Assembly (NCBI RefSeq): GCF_003347495.1
Contig: NZ_QCXY01000013.1
Span: 151,867-215,866, forward strand
Length of the DNA stretch: 64,000 bases
Reading direction: 5' to 3'
DNA from: Pleomorphovibrio marinus
GTDB taxonomy: Bacteria; Bacteroidota; Bacteroidia; Cytophagales; Cyclobacteriaceae
Shown: piece by piece, positions 28,199 to 37,276 of the stretch
How the letters are laid out: the number at the start of each line of letters is the position of its first letter
Numbering within the stretch: position 1 is the first letter of the stretch
Translations under genes and position numbers: made by a program
The notes under the pieces: generated by a model
The model's database searches: none
Told to the model about the DNA's origin: nothing
The model's input: the letters and a program-made list of their open reading frames with translations, nothing else

Positions 28199-29752
28199 AT
28201 GCAAAAATTCAAGATACTTTGGGCGGATGATGAAATCGATTTACTGAAGCCCCATATATTGTTTTTAGAACAAAAGGGGTACGACATCGACACGGTAAAT
28301 AGTGGTTTGGATGCTGTGGAAAAAGTCGAAGGTACCAATTATGATGTGATTTTCTTGGATGAAATGATGCCCGGGATGACAGGGCTGGAGGCATTGCAAC
28401 AAATAAAGGTGCTAAAGCCCCAAATTCCAGTAGTAATGATCACTAAAAGCGAAGAGGAGCACATCATGGATGATGCAATAGGGGCCAAAATCGCCGACTA
28501 TTTGATCAAACCCATCAATCCAAACCAGATCCTTTTATCTATGAAAAGGATTCTTCAGAATAAGCAGCTTGTCAGTGAAAAGACCAACTTGTCTTATCAG
28601 CAGGATTTCAGGAACATAAGCATGGCTTATAATGATGCCATAGACCATAACGAATGGACCGATATTTATAAAAAACTGACCTACTGGGAACTTGAAATTG
28701 ATGAGACGGAAAATAAAAGCATGCAGGAAGTCTTGGAAACCCAAAAGGTGGAGGCAAATGCAAATTTCACCAAGTTTATAAAAGAGAACTACCTGGACTG
28801 GCTCAATGACCCCCATATGGAAAAGCCCGTTCTTTCCCACCAAGTGATGAAAGAAATGGTTTTTCCTCATGTCAAGCAAGGTAAGCCTTTGTTTTTCGTG
28901 GTGATAGATAACCTGCGTCTGGACCAATGGGAAATTTTGGAGCCAATATTGAGCGAGTATTTCGTGGTGCAGAGTGACGACACCTATTTCAGCATTTTAC
29001 CCACCACAACTGCATATTCCCGTAATGCCCTTTTTAGTGGGATGATGCCGTTGGATATGGCCAAATTTCATCCGGACCTGTGGGAAGGAGAGGATACGGA
29101 TGAGGGCAAAAACAATAATGAGGACGCATTCCTTAAAATTAACCTTAAGAAAAACAGGTTGAACATTAAGTCCAGTTATCACAAGATTTTGCAGGTAAAC
29201 CAAGGAAAAGCAGTTTTGGAAAACTTCCCGAACCTTTTGAAAAACGACTTGAATGTGCTAGTATATAATTTTGTGGATATGATGTCCCATGCCAGAACAG
29301 ACATGAAAATGATCCGGGAGCTCGCCCCCAATGAATCCGCATACAGGTCCTTGACTTACAGCTGGTTTTTGCACAGTTCATTGTTTGAGCTTTTTAAGAA
29401 GATCCAGGAAGCAGGTGCCGAAGTGATTGTCACCACAGACCATGGTACCAAGCGGGTAAATAAGCCTTATAAAATTATAGGAGACAGAAATGTTACGACG
29501 AATCTCCGTTACAAACAAGGTAAAAACCTTAACTTTGAATCTGGGAAAGTTTTTGAAATCAATAAACCGGATGAAGGAAAGCTGCCTAAGTTCAATATTT
29601 CTACTGGGTATGTGTTTGCCGTAGAGGATTATTTCTTTGCTTACCCCAATAATTACAACTATTACGTGAACTACTATAGGGACACCTTTCAGCATGGAGG
29701 GGTCTCCTTGGAAGAGATGATAGTACCCATTATCCATATGTTGCCAAAGTAA
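28199..29752 (+). CDS. porX: T9SS response regulator PorX (receiver + PglZ/alkaline phosphatase-like domain)
   Basis: A 517-residue two-domain protein. Residues 1-120 are a receiver domain (ILWADDEIDLL, phosphoacceptor Asp54 in IFLDEMMPG, conserved Lys in YLIKPINP). The C-terminal half is a PglZ/alkaline-phosphatase superfamily domain with VVIDNLRLDQWE, TTTAYSRNALFSGMMP, the metal-binding VTTDHGTKRV and a final HGGVSLEEM. PorX, with the kinase PorY and sigma factor SigP, controls type IX secretion genes in Porphyromonas, and its phosphatase domain acts on oligonucleotides. The neighbour tsaE follows nine bases later. The presence of a T9SS-tailed protein at the right edge agrees with a working T9SS. 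Confidence 0.95.
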   Translation: MQKFKILWADDEIDLLKPHILFLEQKGYDIDTVNSGLDAVEKVEGTNYDVIFLDEMMPGMTGLEALQQIKVLKPQIPVVMITKSEEEHIMDDAIGAKIADYLIKPINPNQILLSMKRILQNKQLVSEKTNLSYQQDFRNISMAYNDAIDHNEWTDIYKKLTYWELEIDETENKSMQEVLETQKVEANANFTKFIKENYLDWLNDPHMEKPVLSHQVMKEMVFPHVKQGKPLFFVVIDNLRLDQWEILEPILSEYFVVQSDDTYFSILPTTTAYSRNALFSGMMPLDMAKFHPDLWEGEDTDEGKNNNEDAFLKINLKKNRLNIKSSYHKILQVNQGKAVLENFPNLLKNDLNVLVYNFVDMMSHARTDMKMIRELAPNESAYRSLTYSWFLHSSLFELFKKIQEAGAEVIVTTDHGTKRVNKPYKIIGDRNVTTNLRYKQGKNLNFESGKVFEINKPDEGKLPKFNISTGYVFAVEDYFFAYPNNYNYYVNYYRDTFQHGGVSLEEMIVPIIHMLPK

Positions 29753-29760
29753 GAAAAGCC

Positions 29761-30195
29761 TTGAATACTTTTAACTGTAATGGACTTGCACAAATTTCGG
29801 AATGCGCCAAATTTGTAATAGATTTATGCAAAGATCAAAGGGTATGGGTATTCAAAGGAGAGCTAGGGGCAGGGAAGACCACCCTTATTCAGGAGGTTGC
29901 CAGGCAGATGAATATAATTGATCGTGTCAGCAGCCCTACCTTCTCCCTAGTAAACGAATATCAGAATCCGCGGGGAGATGTTTTTTATCATTTCGATTTT
30001 TATCGGATAGATAAAATAGAGGAGGCGATAGAGATTGGGGTGGACGAATATTTCAATAGTGGAGCATATTGCTGGGTGGAATGGGGGGAGCGGATAGCTG
30101 AATTGATTCCTGAAAACTTTGCCTTGATAGAATTGCTTCGAAAAGGAGAAGAAAATAGAGACATAACCGTAACCATGGTGCAAGATGGCGACTAA
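29761..30195 (+). CDS. tsaE: tRNA threonylcarbamoyladenosine biosynthesis ATPase TsaE
   Basis: A 144-residue P-loop ATPase required, with TsaB, TsaC and TsaD, to make t6A37 on ANN-decoding tRNAs. Walker A is GELGAGKTTL at about residues 36-45; SSPTFSLVNEY and HFDFYRID are family motifs, followed by WVEWGERI. No ATG or GTG fits; the reading frame starts at TTG 29761, only nine bases after porX stops, and the resulting N-terminus has the normal family length. The gene overlaps the next one by 11 bases. Confidence 0.92.
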   Translation: MNTFNCNGLAQISECAKFVIDLCKDQRVWVFKGELGAGKTTLIQEVARQMNIIDRVSSPTFSLVNEYQNPRGDVFYHFDFYRIDKIEEAIEIGVDEYFNSGAYCWVEWGERIAELIPENFALIELLRKGEENRDITVTMVQDGD

Positions 30196-31402
30196 ATCTG
30201 CATTTACAGAAATAACCGGTGCTACTCCAGTGACAAAGGAGGCACCAGCAAAAACCGGAAATGCAAGGAAAGCCTTGAAAATAGGTATTCCGAAAGAGGC
30301 CTGTTCCCAAGAAAAAAGAGTGGTACTTACGCCTGAAGCTGTGGGTTTATTGGTAAACAATGGGCAGGAGGTTCTAGTCGAAAGTGGTGCGGGCTTATTA
30401 TCCAAGTTTTCGGATCAGGAATTTTCCGATGCAGGTGCAAAGGTGGTGTATTCCTCCGAAGAGGTTTTTGACGTGGAGATTGTATTGAAGGTGGAGCCCC
30501 CTTCCCTTAAAGAAATTGGCTACATGCCCCAGGGAAGTTGCCTTCTTTCTGCATTGCAGATTGGTAAACAAGATGCTGCATTTATCCATGCACTCAACAA
30601 GCGGAAAATCACTGCCGTTGCTTTTGAACATTTGGAGGATAAGGTAGGGGGTATGCCAGTGGTCAGGGCCATGAGCGAGATTGCTGGCAGTACAGTCATG
30701 CTGGTGGCTGCGGAGTACCTAAGCAGCGTCAGTAATGGGAAAGGACTGATTTTGGGAGGAATTACTGGGGTGCCTCCAACGCAGGTGGTAATCATCGGGG
30801 CTGGTACCGTAGCTGAATACGCCGCAAGGGCGGCCTTGGGTTTGGGTGCAAACATTAAGATTTTTGACAATCAACTCTATAAGCTCAGAAGAATAAAGCA
30901 ATTGCTTGGACAACAGGTATATACCTCTACCATAGACAATTACACCTTAGGGCATGCCTTGCAAGAAGCCGATGTGGTAATAGGTGCTCTCCGAGCTGAA
31001 AAAGGAAAGGCTAAAATGGTGGTATCAGAAGAGATGGTCACGAAGATGATGGAGGGAAGCATCATCATAGATGTAAGCATTGATCAGGGTGGCTGTATAG
31101 AGACAGCCGAGATGACATCCCATGATGAACCTATTTTTGAAAAGCATGGGGTAATTCACTACTGTGTGCCCAATATTGCTTCCCGGGTAGCTCGAACGGC
31201 TTCCTATTCTATGAGTAATATTTTTACCCCAATTTTACTTCAAATGGCCGACCTTTGCGGAGCCGAGGAGATGATTTTTAACTACAAATGGTTTATGAAA
31301 GGGGTTTATACCTACAGGGGAAGCCTTACCAACGCCTATTTGGCTAGGAAGTTTATGATGACCCACAAGGAACTCCAATTGTTGCTTGCTGCTAGGTATT
31401 AA
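30185..31402 (+). CDS. ald: Alanine dehydrogenase-like protein (AlaDh/PNT family)
   Basis: A 405-residue NAD-dependent enzyme. After a roughly 30-residue unusual N-terminal extension rich in Ala, Thr and Lys, the AlaDh/PNT N-terminal domain begins (KIGIPKEACSQEKRVVLTPE). The Rossmann domain has VIIGAGTVAEYAARAALGLG at about residues 203-222 and IIDVSIDQGGCIE later. Family members interconvert alanine with pyruvate plus ammonia, or form transhydrogenase subunits; the length and single-chain form favour alanine dehydrogenase. The order porX-tsaE-this gene is shared by many Bacteroidota as far as I know. The extension might mean the true start is further in, but no better-placed ATG occurs. Confidence 0.85.
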   Translation: MATKSAFTEITGATPVTKEAPAKTGNARKALKIGIPKEACSQEKRVVLTPEAVGLLVNNGQEVLVESGAGLLSKFSDQEFSDAGAKVVYSSEEVFDVEIVLKVEPPSLKEIGYMPQGSCLLSALQIGKQDAAFIHALNKRKITAVAFEHLEDKVGGMPVVRAMSEIAGSTVMLVAAEYLSSVSNGKGLILGGITGVPPTQVVIIGAGTVAEYAARAALGLGANIKIFDNQLYKLRRIKQLLGQQVYTSTIDNYTLGHALQEADVVIGALRAEKGKAKMVVSEEMVTKMMEGSIIIDVSIDQGGCIETAEMTSHDEPIFEKHGVIHYCVPNIASRVARTASYSMSNIFTPILLQMADLCGAEEMIFNYKWFMKGVYTYRGSLTNAYLARKFMMTHKELQLLLAARY

Positions 31403-31411
31403 TAATAGCAG

Positions 31412-31876
31412 TTAAGACAAAAGGTTCTGTCTTAGCAGGAATTCGAGTTGGTCATTTGCCTTGATGAGACTATCGGTGAGTTGTTTGTTTTCCTTTCTTA
31501 AAGAGTACACCTCATGGGCGTTTTTCACCACTGTTCTCAAATAATCCTCTTCCCAGGGTTTGGTGAGATAATGATACACTTTTCCTTTATTGATGGCGTC
31601 GATTACCGCTTGGATATCCGTGTACCCGGTAAGTAAAATCCTCATTGGATCCGGGTGCATTGGGATGATGGACTCTAAAAAATCCACCCCGTTTTCTTCC
31701 GGCATCCTCTGGTCGGTAATGACAACATTGATGTCTTCTTTCAACAAGATTTCCCTTCCTTCCTTTGCGGATTCGGCTAAAAAAATCTTGTAGTCTCTTC
31801 TAAAAGTAGCTTTAAAAGCCTGTAGATTGTTCACCTCATCATCTACATAAAGGACTTTGATCTTATCTCTTTCCAT
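31412..31876 (-). CDS. Single-domain response regulator (receiver only)
   Basis: A 154-residue protein that is just a receiver domain plus a short C-terminal helix. Visible landmarks: DDE acidic pocket at residues 12-14, phosphoacceptor Asp55 in VVITDQRMPE, Thr in LLTGYTDI and Lys in YLTKPWEED. It is strikingly similar to the receiver half of the hybrid at 36076-37176 (shared LYxDDExNNL, DQRMP, RILLTGY, VIDAINKG and KPW). It is divergent from the E1-like gene across 262 bases. It has no output domain, so it probably passes phosphate on or docks to a partner; the C-terminal segment could be a coiled coil. Likely part of the same signalling island. Confidence 0.9.
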   Translation of the reverse strand: MERDKIKVLYVDDEVNNLQAFKATFRRDYKIFLAESAKEGREILLKEDINVVITDQRMPEENGVDFLESIIPMHPDPMRILLTGYTDIQAVIDAINKGKVYHYLTKPWEEDYLRTVVKNAHEVYSLRKENKQLTDSLIKANDQLEFLLRQNLLS

Positions 31877-31991
31877 GGGCTAAATATATTGTTATGAAAC
31901 AATTAATCAAAAAAGAACCATCTTTCTAATCCTAAAGATCATAAAAACAATTGATTTTTCATTAGGATCAGACGAACATCCTTCAAAAATA

Positions 31992-32021
31992 TTGGAAATC
32001 AAAACATGATTTTTAAATTTG
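31992..32021 (+). promoter_or_regulatory. Predicted Bacteroidota-type promoter of the E1/GNAT/kinase operon
   Basis: TTG at 31992-31994, 19-base spacer, then TAAATTTG at 32014-32021, matching the TTTG-N19/21-TAnnTTTG consensus of the primary sigma factor in Bacteroidota. It would start transcription near 32028 and leave a leader of about 110 bases before the ATG at 32139. Confidence 0.65.
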
Positions 32022-32068
32022 CAATAAATAAATTGACTTTTATAGAAAAAGTATCAATTTTTTCCTGC

Positions 32069-32096
32069 ATTTTTAATTGATTATGCAATCAAAAAT
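32069..32096. repeat. Inverted repeat in the leader of the E1/GNAT/kinase operon
   Basis: Eleven-base arms ATTTTTAATTG and CAATCAAAAAT, six-base spacer, one mismatch. It lies between the predicted start of transcription and the first gene, so it could be an operator or a leader hairpin. The region is AT-rich, which raises the chance of coincidence. Confidence 0.45.
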
Positions 32097-32138
32097 ATAA
32101 CTTTATATCCATTATCACCTACATGATGAATTTCTACT

Positions 32139-33257
32139 ATGTTTGAAACCAAGGGGAGGGAGGATGAGTTCAAAGATCAATATAGACCCCTCATTTTATC
32201 CAAACGTTTTTCAAAGGATAGAAAACAGCTTGAAAGTTTAATCAATGACAAAAGGGTAATTGTCCAAGATCAGTTGGAAAGCCAACTAAGTGAATGGATA
32301 AGGCAGACCAATCCCAATGAGCAAATGACAAGTGCGGTTCTTGAAAAAAAGGCCGAGGAGTTTTTTAAGGAAAAAGGATTGAAAAGCGATGATTACGGGA
32401 ATTGGGTCTTTTATCCATGGAGAAATACCCTGGTAAGTGTGCTGGAAGAGGAGGAGTTTGTTGCTGTCAGGACAGTCCGGAACAAATACAAAATCACAAA
32501 GGAAGAACAAGAAAGCCTAAGCCAAAAGAAAATAGGTATCATTGGGTTGTCTGTAGGTCAGAGTGTGGCACTGAGTCTCGCTATGGAAAGATGTTTTGGG
32601 GAATTGGTAATTGCCGACTTTGATTCTTTAGATCTTGGGAATATGAATAGAATAAGGACAGGGATTTTTAATTTAGCCCTTAAAAAGACGTATATTGTGG
32701 CGAGAGAAATAGCAGAAATTGATCCTTATCTAAAATTGACATTATATAATGAGGGCATCAATGATGAAAATATCGATGATTTTTTTACTTTAAACGGTAA
32801 TTTGGATTTACTTGTAGAAGAATGCGACAGCTTACCAATTAAAATTGGTAGTAGGATTAAGGCCAAATCCTTGGGTATACCGGTTTTAATGGATACAAGT
32901 GATAGGGGTATGATAGATATTGAAAGATTTGACCAAGATCCGGAAAGACCCATTTTTCACGGACTTTTAGGGGAATTTGGCTCAGAGGGAGAGCTTGTCC
33001 CTTCCTTAGCCAACAGGGGCAAGGAGATGATGATGAGTCTTCTACAATACGAGAACCTGTCGGAAAGGGTGAAGTTTAGTTTTTCGGAATTGGGTAAAAG
33101 CATTACCTCCTGGCCTCAGCTTGCATCTTCGGTAATAATGGGTGGGGCTATTTGTTGCCACTACGCCCGAATGATTTTACTTGGACAAAAGGTTCCTTCG
33201 GGAAGATACTACATAGATTTAGAGCAAATTATCGGGTCGTATGAAGGTAAGAGTTAG
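32139..33257 (+). CDS. E1-like/ThiF-family adenylyltransferase (Rv1355c-like, without nitroreductase domain)
   Basis: A 372-residue cytoplasmic protein. Residues about 1-125 are a helical N-terminal region (WIRQTNPNEQM, WVFYPWRNTLVSVLEEEEF). From about 128 a ThiF/E1 fold begins: nucleotide loop KIGIIGLSVGQSVALSLA, acidic strand end IADFDSLDLGNMNRIR with the Arg that contacts ATP, and LVEECDSLPIK, which replaces the usual V-D-A-x-D-N stretch. I see no CxxC zinc pairs and no clear catalytic cysteine, unlike MoeB or ThiF. The layout recalls Rv1355c-type proteins, but the nitroreductase part is absent. Its job is probably to adenylate a carboxylate. It overlaps the next gene by 17 bases, so the products are likely made together. 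Confidence 0.8.
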   Translation: MFETKGREDEFKDQYRPLILSKRFSKDRKQLESLINDKRVIVQDQLESQLSEWIRQTNPNEQMTSAVLEKKAEEFFKEKGLKSDDYGNWVFYPWRNTLVSVLEEEEFVAVRTVRNKYKITKEEQESLSQKKIGIIGLSVGQSVALSLAMERCFGELVIADFDSLDLGNMNRIRTGIFNLALKKTYIVAREIAEIDPYLKLTLYNEGINDENIDDFFTLNGNLDLLVEECDSLPIKIGSRIKAKSLGIPVLMDTSDRGMIDIERFDQDPERPIFHGLLGEFGSEGELVPSLANRGKEMMMSLLQYENLSERVKFSFSELGKSITSWPQLASSVIMGGAICCHYARMILLGQKVPSGRYYIDLEQIIGSYEGKS

Positions 33258-33942
33258 AATCATACGTGCCATAGACGATGTGGACGCTACTGAAAAGTAT
33301 ATTTACGGGCACCATAAGGTTTTGGAATCATACGGGATTACAAAGGTTACCTCGGCAGATAGATCCTGGGCCCTAAACCCTCATGTGTATTTGATACTTT
33401 TTGAGTCCATGGAAGACTTCAGGGTACTTGGGGGTGGCAGAATCCAGCTGAGGACTATTAATTTCCCCCTTCCTTTTGAAACCGCCATAATGGATATTGA
33501 CCCAAGGATAGTGCCATTTATGGATGAGTTTGGGGATCTGGAAGTGGCTGAATATTGCGGGCTTTGGAACAGCAGGGAAGTAGCTGGTTATGGGATTGGC
33601 AGCATTTATTTGGTAAGAGTGGGAATTGCAATATTACCCCAATTAAGGCTCAAAAAACTCTTTGGTTTAAGTTCTCCCGTCACACTGAGTATTTCAAAGA
33701 GCGTGGGTTATGAGGTAATTTCCAGCTTGGGGGATAATGGGTCTTTTTATTATCCGAAGGAAGGCCTTATCGCAACGGCACTGCAAATCAATGATATTGA
33801 TAAACTACCATTGGCTAACCCCGCGGAGAGAGACTACATATTCGAATTGAGAGAAAAAATCAACTTTAAGACGACTGAGAGTGGTCCAAGAGGAAAAATG
33901 GAGTTGCAATTTGAATTAAAAATCCCTAAACCATTGAAATGA
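33241..33942 (+). CDS. GNAT-fold acyltransferase resembling LuxI/FeeM-type N-acyl synthases
   Basis: A 233-residue protein. The pattern VYLILFE...FRVLGGGRIQL, then PRIVPFMDEF and EVAEYCGLWNSREVAGYG, follows the order seen in acyl-homoserine lactone and N-acyl amino acid synthases (a strand with Gly-Gly-Arg, then Glu-x-x-Glu/Ser-x-x-x-Leu-Trp-Asn). The middle of the protein (YLVRVGIAILPQLRLKKLF) would be the acyl-carrier binding face. This is fold-level recognition by eye, not proof. Its start lies inside the E1-like gene (17-base overlap) and its stop overlaps the kinase ATG by four bases, so it is tightly coupled to both. The predicted role is to join an acyl chain to an amine; the product may be a signal. 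Confidence 0.65.
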   Translation: MKVRVRIIRAIDDVDATEKYIYGHHKVLESYGITKVTSADRSWALNPHVYLILFESMEDFRVLGGGRIQLRTINFPLPFETAIMDIDPRIVPFMDEFGDLEVAEYCGLWNSREVAGYGIGSIYLVRVGIAILPQLRLKKLFGLSSPVTLSISKSVGYEVISSLGDNGSFYYPKEGLIATALQINDIDKLPLANPAERDYIFELREKINFKTTESGPRGKMELQFELKIPKPLK

Positions 33943-36071
33943 GAAATTATAGAGACCTCAAAAACGTTTTACTGACGTTGTTTTTGATTTTAATGGTTAC
34001 GGTGCCAATCATTTATTATGTAGTGGTTTTTGGGAGTTATGATGGGTACACATTTCAGCAATACCGATATTATGTTGGCGAAATCGAAAGTACCGAAGAC
34101 TTTCAGCATGGTGAGTATTTTAACTCGCTTGTTGAAAAAAAAGTAGATTTGGGGGTTATAGAAGAGCCATTATGGATAAAATTGGATTTAAAAGACCATG
34201 ATGGTTTCGACCCAAGCAACAGTTACTATTTAGAAATCAACAGTCCTACCATCAGATCTGCGGATCTATTTCGTTTGGATGGAGAAGGAAACGTTTTTTT
34301 ATTGGATCGAGCAGGAAACCTGATTAAAGATAGGGATGTACTGAAAAACCCGAATCCCTATTTTATCCTAGAAAACAATGAAAAATTCAGTGGGGAGTTA
34401 ATTCTAAAGGTCAGTTCAATGGTCCCTTTTGAGTTTGATGTCACACTTTCAACTGAAAAAGCCTTTTTTGAAAATAGCAGTAAACGTACGGTAATAGTAA
34501 GTGCCTATTTTGGGGTAATGATCGCGCTTTTTCTGTATAATCTCATTCTGTTTTTCTCTGTAAAAGATAGGGTTTACCTGTTTTACTGTTTTTATATTTT
34601 GTTTATTGCCCTAGCACAATTATCCATTTCAGGCCATTCCTATTTCATTTTATGGGAGAATGCCTGGCTCTATGAAGTAAGTATCATTGGCTTTACTACC
34701 CTTTCCAGCCTTTTTGTGATTCCATTCGTTCAGTTGTTCCTGAAAACCAATGTTTACCTGCCCAAATATGATAAGTATCTCTACCTCATTGTAGTGTCCT
34801 ACGTTTTAGCATTGGTATTAAGGTTGCTAGGATTTATACAAATTAGTTATCAGTTAATAGACCTAAATGGTCTTGTCTTGACCATTGCGTTCATTACTAT
34901 TGGGGTGTATGTTGCAAAGAGGGGGGATAGGTCAGCCTACTTTTTCTTGCTTGCATGGAGTTTTTTATTATTTGGTCTGGTAACCTTTATTTTAAACAAC
35001 CTGGGCTTGGTGGACCTGGGTGCATACGCAAACCTACCTCTACTGGCAGGGACAGCTATAGAGGCACTCTTGCTTTCCTTTGCGCTGGCAGATAAGATCA
35101 ATATCCTAAAAAAAGAAAAAGAAAAAGAACAGCATGACAAACTGGAAGCCCTAAAGGAAAATGAGAGGTTGATCAAGGAGCAAAACATTTACTTAGAGGA
35201 AATGGTGAAATCCAGAACTATGGAGCTTGAGCATACTTTGCAGAACTTAAAGGATACCCAAACTCAATTGGTGAACCAAGAAAAAATGGCTTCCCTTGGT
35301 CAGCTGACAGCAGGTATTGCTCATGAGATAAACAATCCCATAAACTTTGTGAGCTCCAATATCTCCCCCCTCAAGCGAGATATCAAGGATATATTGGAAT
35401 TGATGGACCTGTATAAGGAAAAAGGGGATGAGGATTTTTCGGAGCAGAGTAAATCTGAGGTCAACGAATTGGAAGAAGAGCTTGAAATCGATTACCTCAT
35501 CACTGAAATCGATCAACTTCTTGCCGGGATGGAAGATGGAGCCAAAAGGACAGTCGAAATTGTGAGAGGGCTGAAGTTGTTTTCTAGGATCGATGAACAA
35601 GATGTGAAGGAGGTAGATATCCATGACGGTTTGGACAGTACACTCATTTTGCTGAACAACTCCATGGCAGGAAGGGTAAAAGTAATAAAAGAATACGGTC
35701 AATTGCCAATGGTGGAATGCCTAGCGGGAAAAATAAACCAGGTCTTCATGAATATCATTGGCAATGCTGTACATGCCATGCTTGACCATCCTATAGAAAA
35801 CAGGGAGCCTGAGCTTACTATTAGTACAAAAGTAAAAGGAGATGATATCTTTATCGAAATTAAAGATAATGGCCCGGGAATGCCTGAACACATTAGGGAA
35901 AAGATTTTTGAGCCGTTCTTTACCACAAAACCAGTGGGTAAGGGTACTGGGTTGGGTCTTTCCATTGTCTATACCATTATAGAAAACCATCAGGGAACCA
36001 TAACTGTGGAGTCAGAAACCAATGTAGGAACCAGTTTTATCATAAAACTACCGACGAATCAAAAAAAGTAG
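33939..36071 (+). CDS. 7TMR-DISM sensor histidine kinase
   Basis: A 710-residue membrane kinase. Residues about 8-28 form the first membrane segment; about 30-170 is a periplasmic 7TMR-DISMED2-type domain ([23 protein letters not shown]), related to carbohydrate-binding jelly rolls. Seven helices follow at about 180-385 ([19 protein letters not shown] starts them). A coiled coil (about 388-445, [20 protein letters not shown]) leads to the dimerisation domain with phosphoacceptor His462 in [10 protein letters not shown], and an HATPase domain with N box [15 protein letters not shown] and GTGLGLSI. It should sense an outside ligand and phosphorylate the receiver proteins beside it. Four-base overlap with the acyltransferase gene, five-base gap to the receiver hybrid. 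Confidence 0.92.
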   Translation: MRNYRDLKNVLLTLFLILMVTVPIIYYVVVFGSYDGYTFQQYRYYVGEIESTEDFQHGEYFNSLVEKKVDLGVIEEPLWIKLDLKDHDGFDPSNSYYLEINSPTIRSADLFRLDGEGNVFLLDRAGNLIKDRDVLKNPNPYFILENNEKFSGELILKVSSMVPFEFDVTLSTEKAFFENSSKRTVIVSAYFGVMIALFLYNLILFFSVKDRVYLFYCFYILFIALAQLSISGHSYFILWENAWLYEVSIIGFTTLSSLFVIPFVQLFLKTNVYLPKYDKYLYLIVVSYVLALVLRLLGFIQISYQLIDLNGLVLTIAFITIGVYVAKRGDRSAYFFLLAWSFLLFGLVTFILNNLGLVDLGAYANLPLLAGTAIEALLLSFALADKINILKKEKEKEQHDKLEALKENERLIKEQNIYLEEMVKSRTMELEHTLQNLKDTQTQLVNQEKMASLGQLTAGIAHEINNPINFVSSNISPLKRDIKDILELMDLYKEKGDEDFSEQSKSEVNELEEELEIDYLITEIDQLLAGMEDGAKRTVEIVRGLKLFSRIDEQDVKEVDIHDGLDSTLILLNNSMAGRVKVIKEYGQLPMVECLAGKINQVFMNIIGNAVHAMLDHPIENREPELTISTKVKGDDIFIEIKDNGPGMPEHIREKIFEPFFTTKPVGKGTGLGLSIVYTIIENHQGTITVESETNVGTSFIIKLPTNQKK

Positions 36072-36075
36072 CACC

Positions 36076-37176
36076 ATGACTAAAAGAAAAGTCAAAGTAC
36101 TATATATAGACGACGAGGATAACAACCTTAGCTCGTTTAAAGCAAGCTTGAGAAAGGACTTTAAAGTTTCTACAGCTTTAGATGCAGAGGAAGGTCTTCG
36201 ATTGGTTCAGCAGGAAGAGTTTGAGGTGGTGATTGCTGATCAGCGTATGCCGGGATTGACAGGGGTGGAATTTTTTGAGAAATTGGTTGAAGTAAACCCC
36301 AAACCAATAAGGATTTTACTTACTGGGTATTCTGATATTGCCAGTGTGATAGATGCCATCAATAAAGGAGAGGTGTATCGGTTTATTGACAAGCCATGGA
36401 ACCTGGAGCAAATCAAAAATGCCATATTCAATGCTGCGGACATCTATGACGCCAGAAAGGAGCTTAAGATCAAAAATGACCGCTTAGAAAAGCTGCATTC
36501 GGAAATGAACAGGTTTGTCTATAGCCTTAGTCATGAGCTTAGAGGGCCCCTGATGAGTATTTCTGGGATATCAAAATTGGCCAAAATGGAAACGGACGAC
36601 AATGGTATTTTGGAGTACTTTGAAATGATTGATGAGGCCACTTTGAAACTGGACGACTTTATCTATAAAATGTTGGATTTTTATAGATCCACCAAGATGG
36701 ACAACCGCATAGAACCAGTTTATTTCAAAGAGGTTCTGGAGCAACAAATGATTGATTATCGAAAAAAATGGGAGTTGGACAAAATGGAAATTGCAATTGA
36801 CATCCAACAAGAAGCCCCTTTTCACTCTGACGAGGCCAAAATAAGAGTTATTTTGAATAATTTATTCAGTAATGCCTATAAGTTCCGTAAGGATGAGGGA
36901 CCTAATAAGATAGGCATTACGATTAAAGTAGATGAAATCCACGCCTCTATTGTGGTGAGCGACAATGGGATTGGAATTGAGGAAAAACACCACCAAGAAG
37001 TTTTCAACCTTTTTCACAGAGCCACTCAAAGGAATGTAGGTTCGGGGCTGGGGCTTTATATGGTGAAGGAATCTATTGAGCAGCTTCAAGGAAGTATCCA
37101 GCTGGAGTCCAAACCCAACGAGGGGAGTACCATGAGGGTTGTCTTGCCGAACCTATCCGAAAAAAGAAAAGAATAA
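36076..37176 (+). CDS. Response regulator-histidine kinase hybrid (receiver + HisKA + HATPase)
   Basis: A 366-residue soluble protein with reversed hybrid order. Residues 1-120 are a receiver (DDE at 12-14, Asp55 in VVIADQRMPG, Lys in FIDKPWN). A linker coiled coil follows, then a kinase with phosphoacceptor His153 in SLSHELRGPL and an HATPase domain with NLFSNAYKFRK, VSDNGIGIEEK and GSGLGLYMVKE. No membrane segment. The receiver is close to the single-domain regulator at 31412. It probably receives phosphate from the 7TMR-DISM kinase and passes it onward, so the output regulator may be encoded elsewhere. Last gene of the island. Confidence 0.92.
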   Translation: MTKRKVKVLYIDDEDNNLSSFKASLRKDFKVSTALDAEEGLRLVQQEEFEVVIADQRMPGLTGVEFFEKLVEVNPKPIRILLTGYSDIASVIDAINKGEVYRFIDKPWNLEQIKNAIFNAADIYDARKELKIKNDRLEKLHSEMNRFVYSLSHELRGPLMSISGISKLAKMETDDNGILEYFEMIDEATLKLDDFIYKMLDFYRSTKMDNRIEPVYFKEVLEQQMIDYRKKWELDKMEIAIDIQQEAPFHSDEAKIRVILNNLFSNAYKFRKDEGPNKIGITIKVDEIHASIVVSDNGIGIEEKHHQEVFNLFHRATQRNVGSGLGLYMVKESIEQLQGSIQLESKPNEGSTMRVVLPNLSEKRKE

Positions 37177-37209
37177 ATTAACTTAAGGGCTGTTTTTTGT
37201 ATTGCATAT

Positions 37210-37241
37210 TTTGATACTTGTCTAAAATGGGGGTAATTTTG
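37210..37241 (+). promoter_or_regulatory. Predicted promoter of ppa (TTTG-N20-TAATTTTG)
   Basis: TTTG at 37210-37213, 20-base spacer, TAATTTTG at 37234-37241: an exact match to the Bacteroidota primary sigma factor consensus. Transcription would start near 37248, about 30 bases before the ppa ATG. Confidence 0.75.
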
Positions 37242-37276
37242 CTTCTGTTATTTTGTAGAACCTAATTCTTTTTTTT

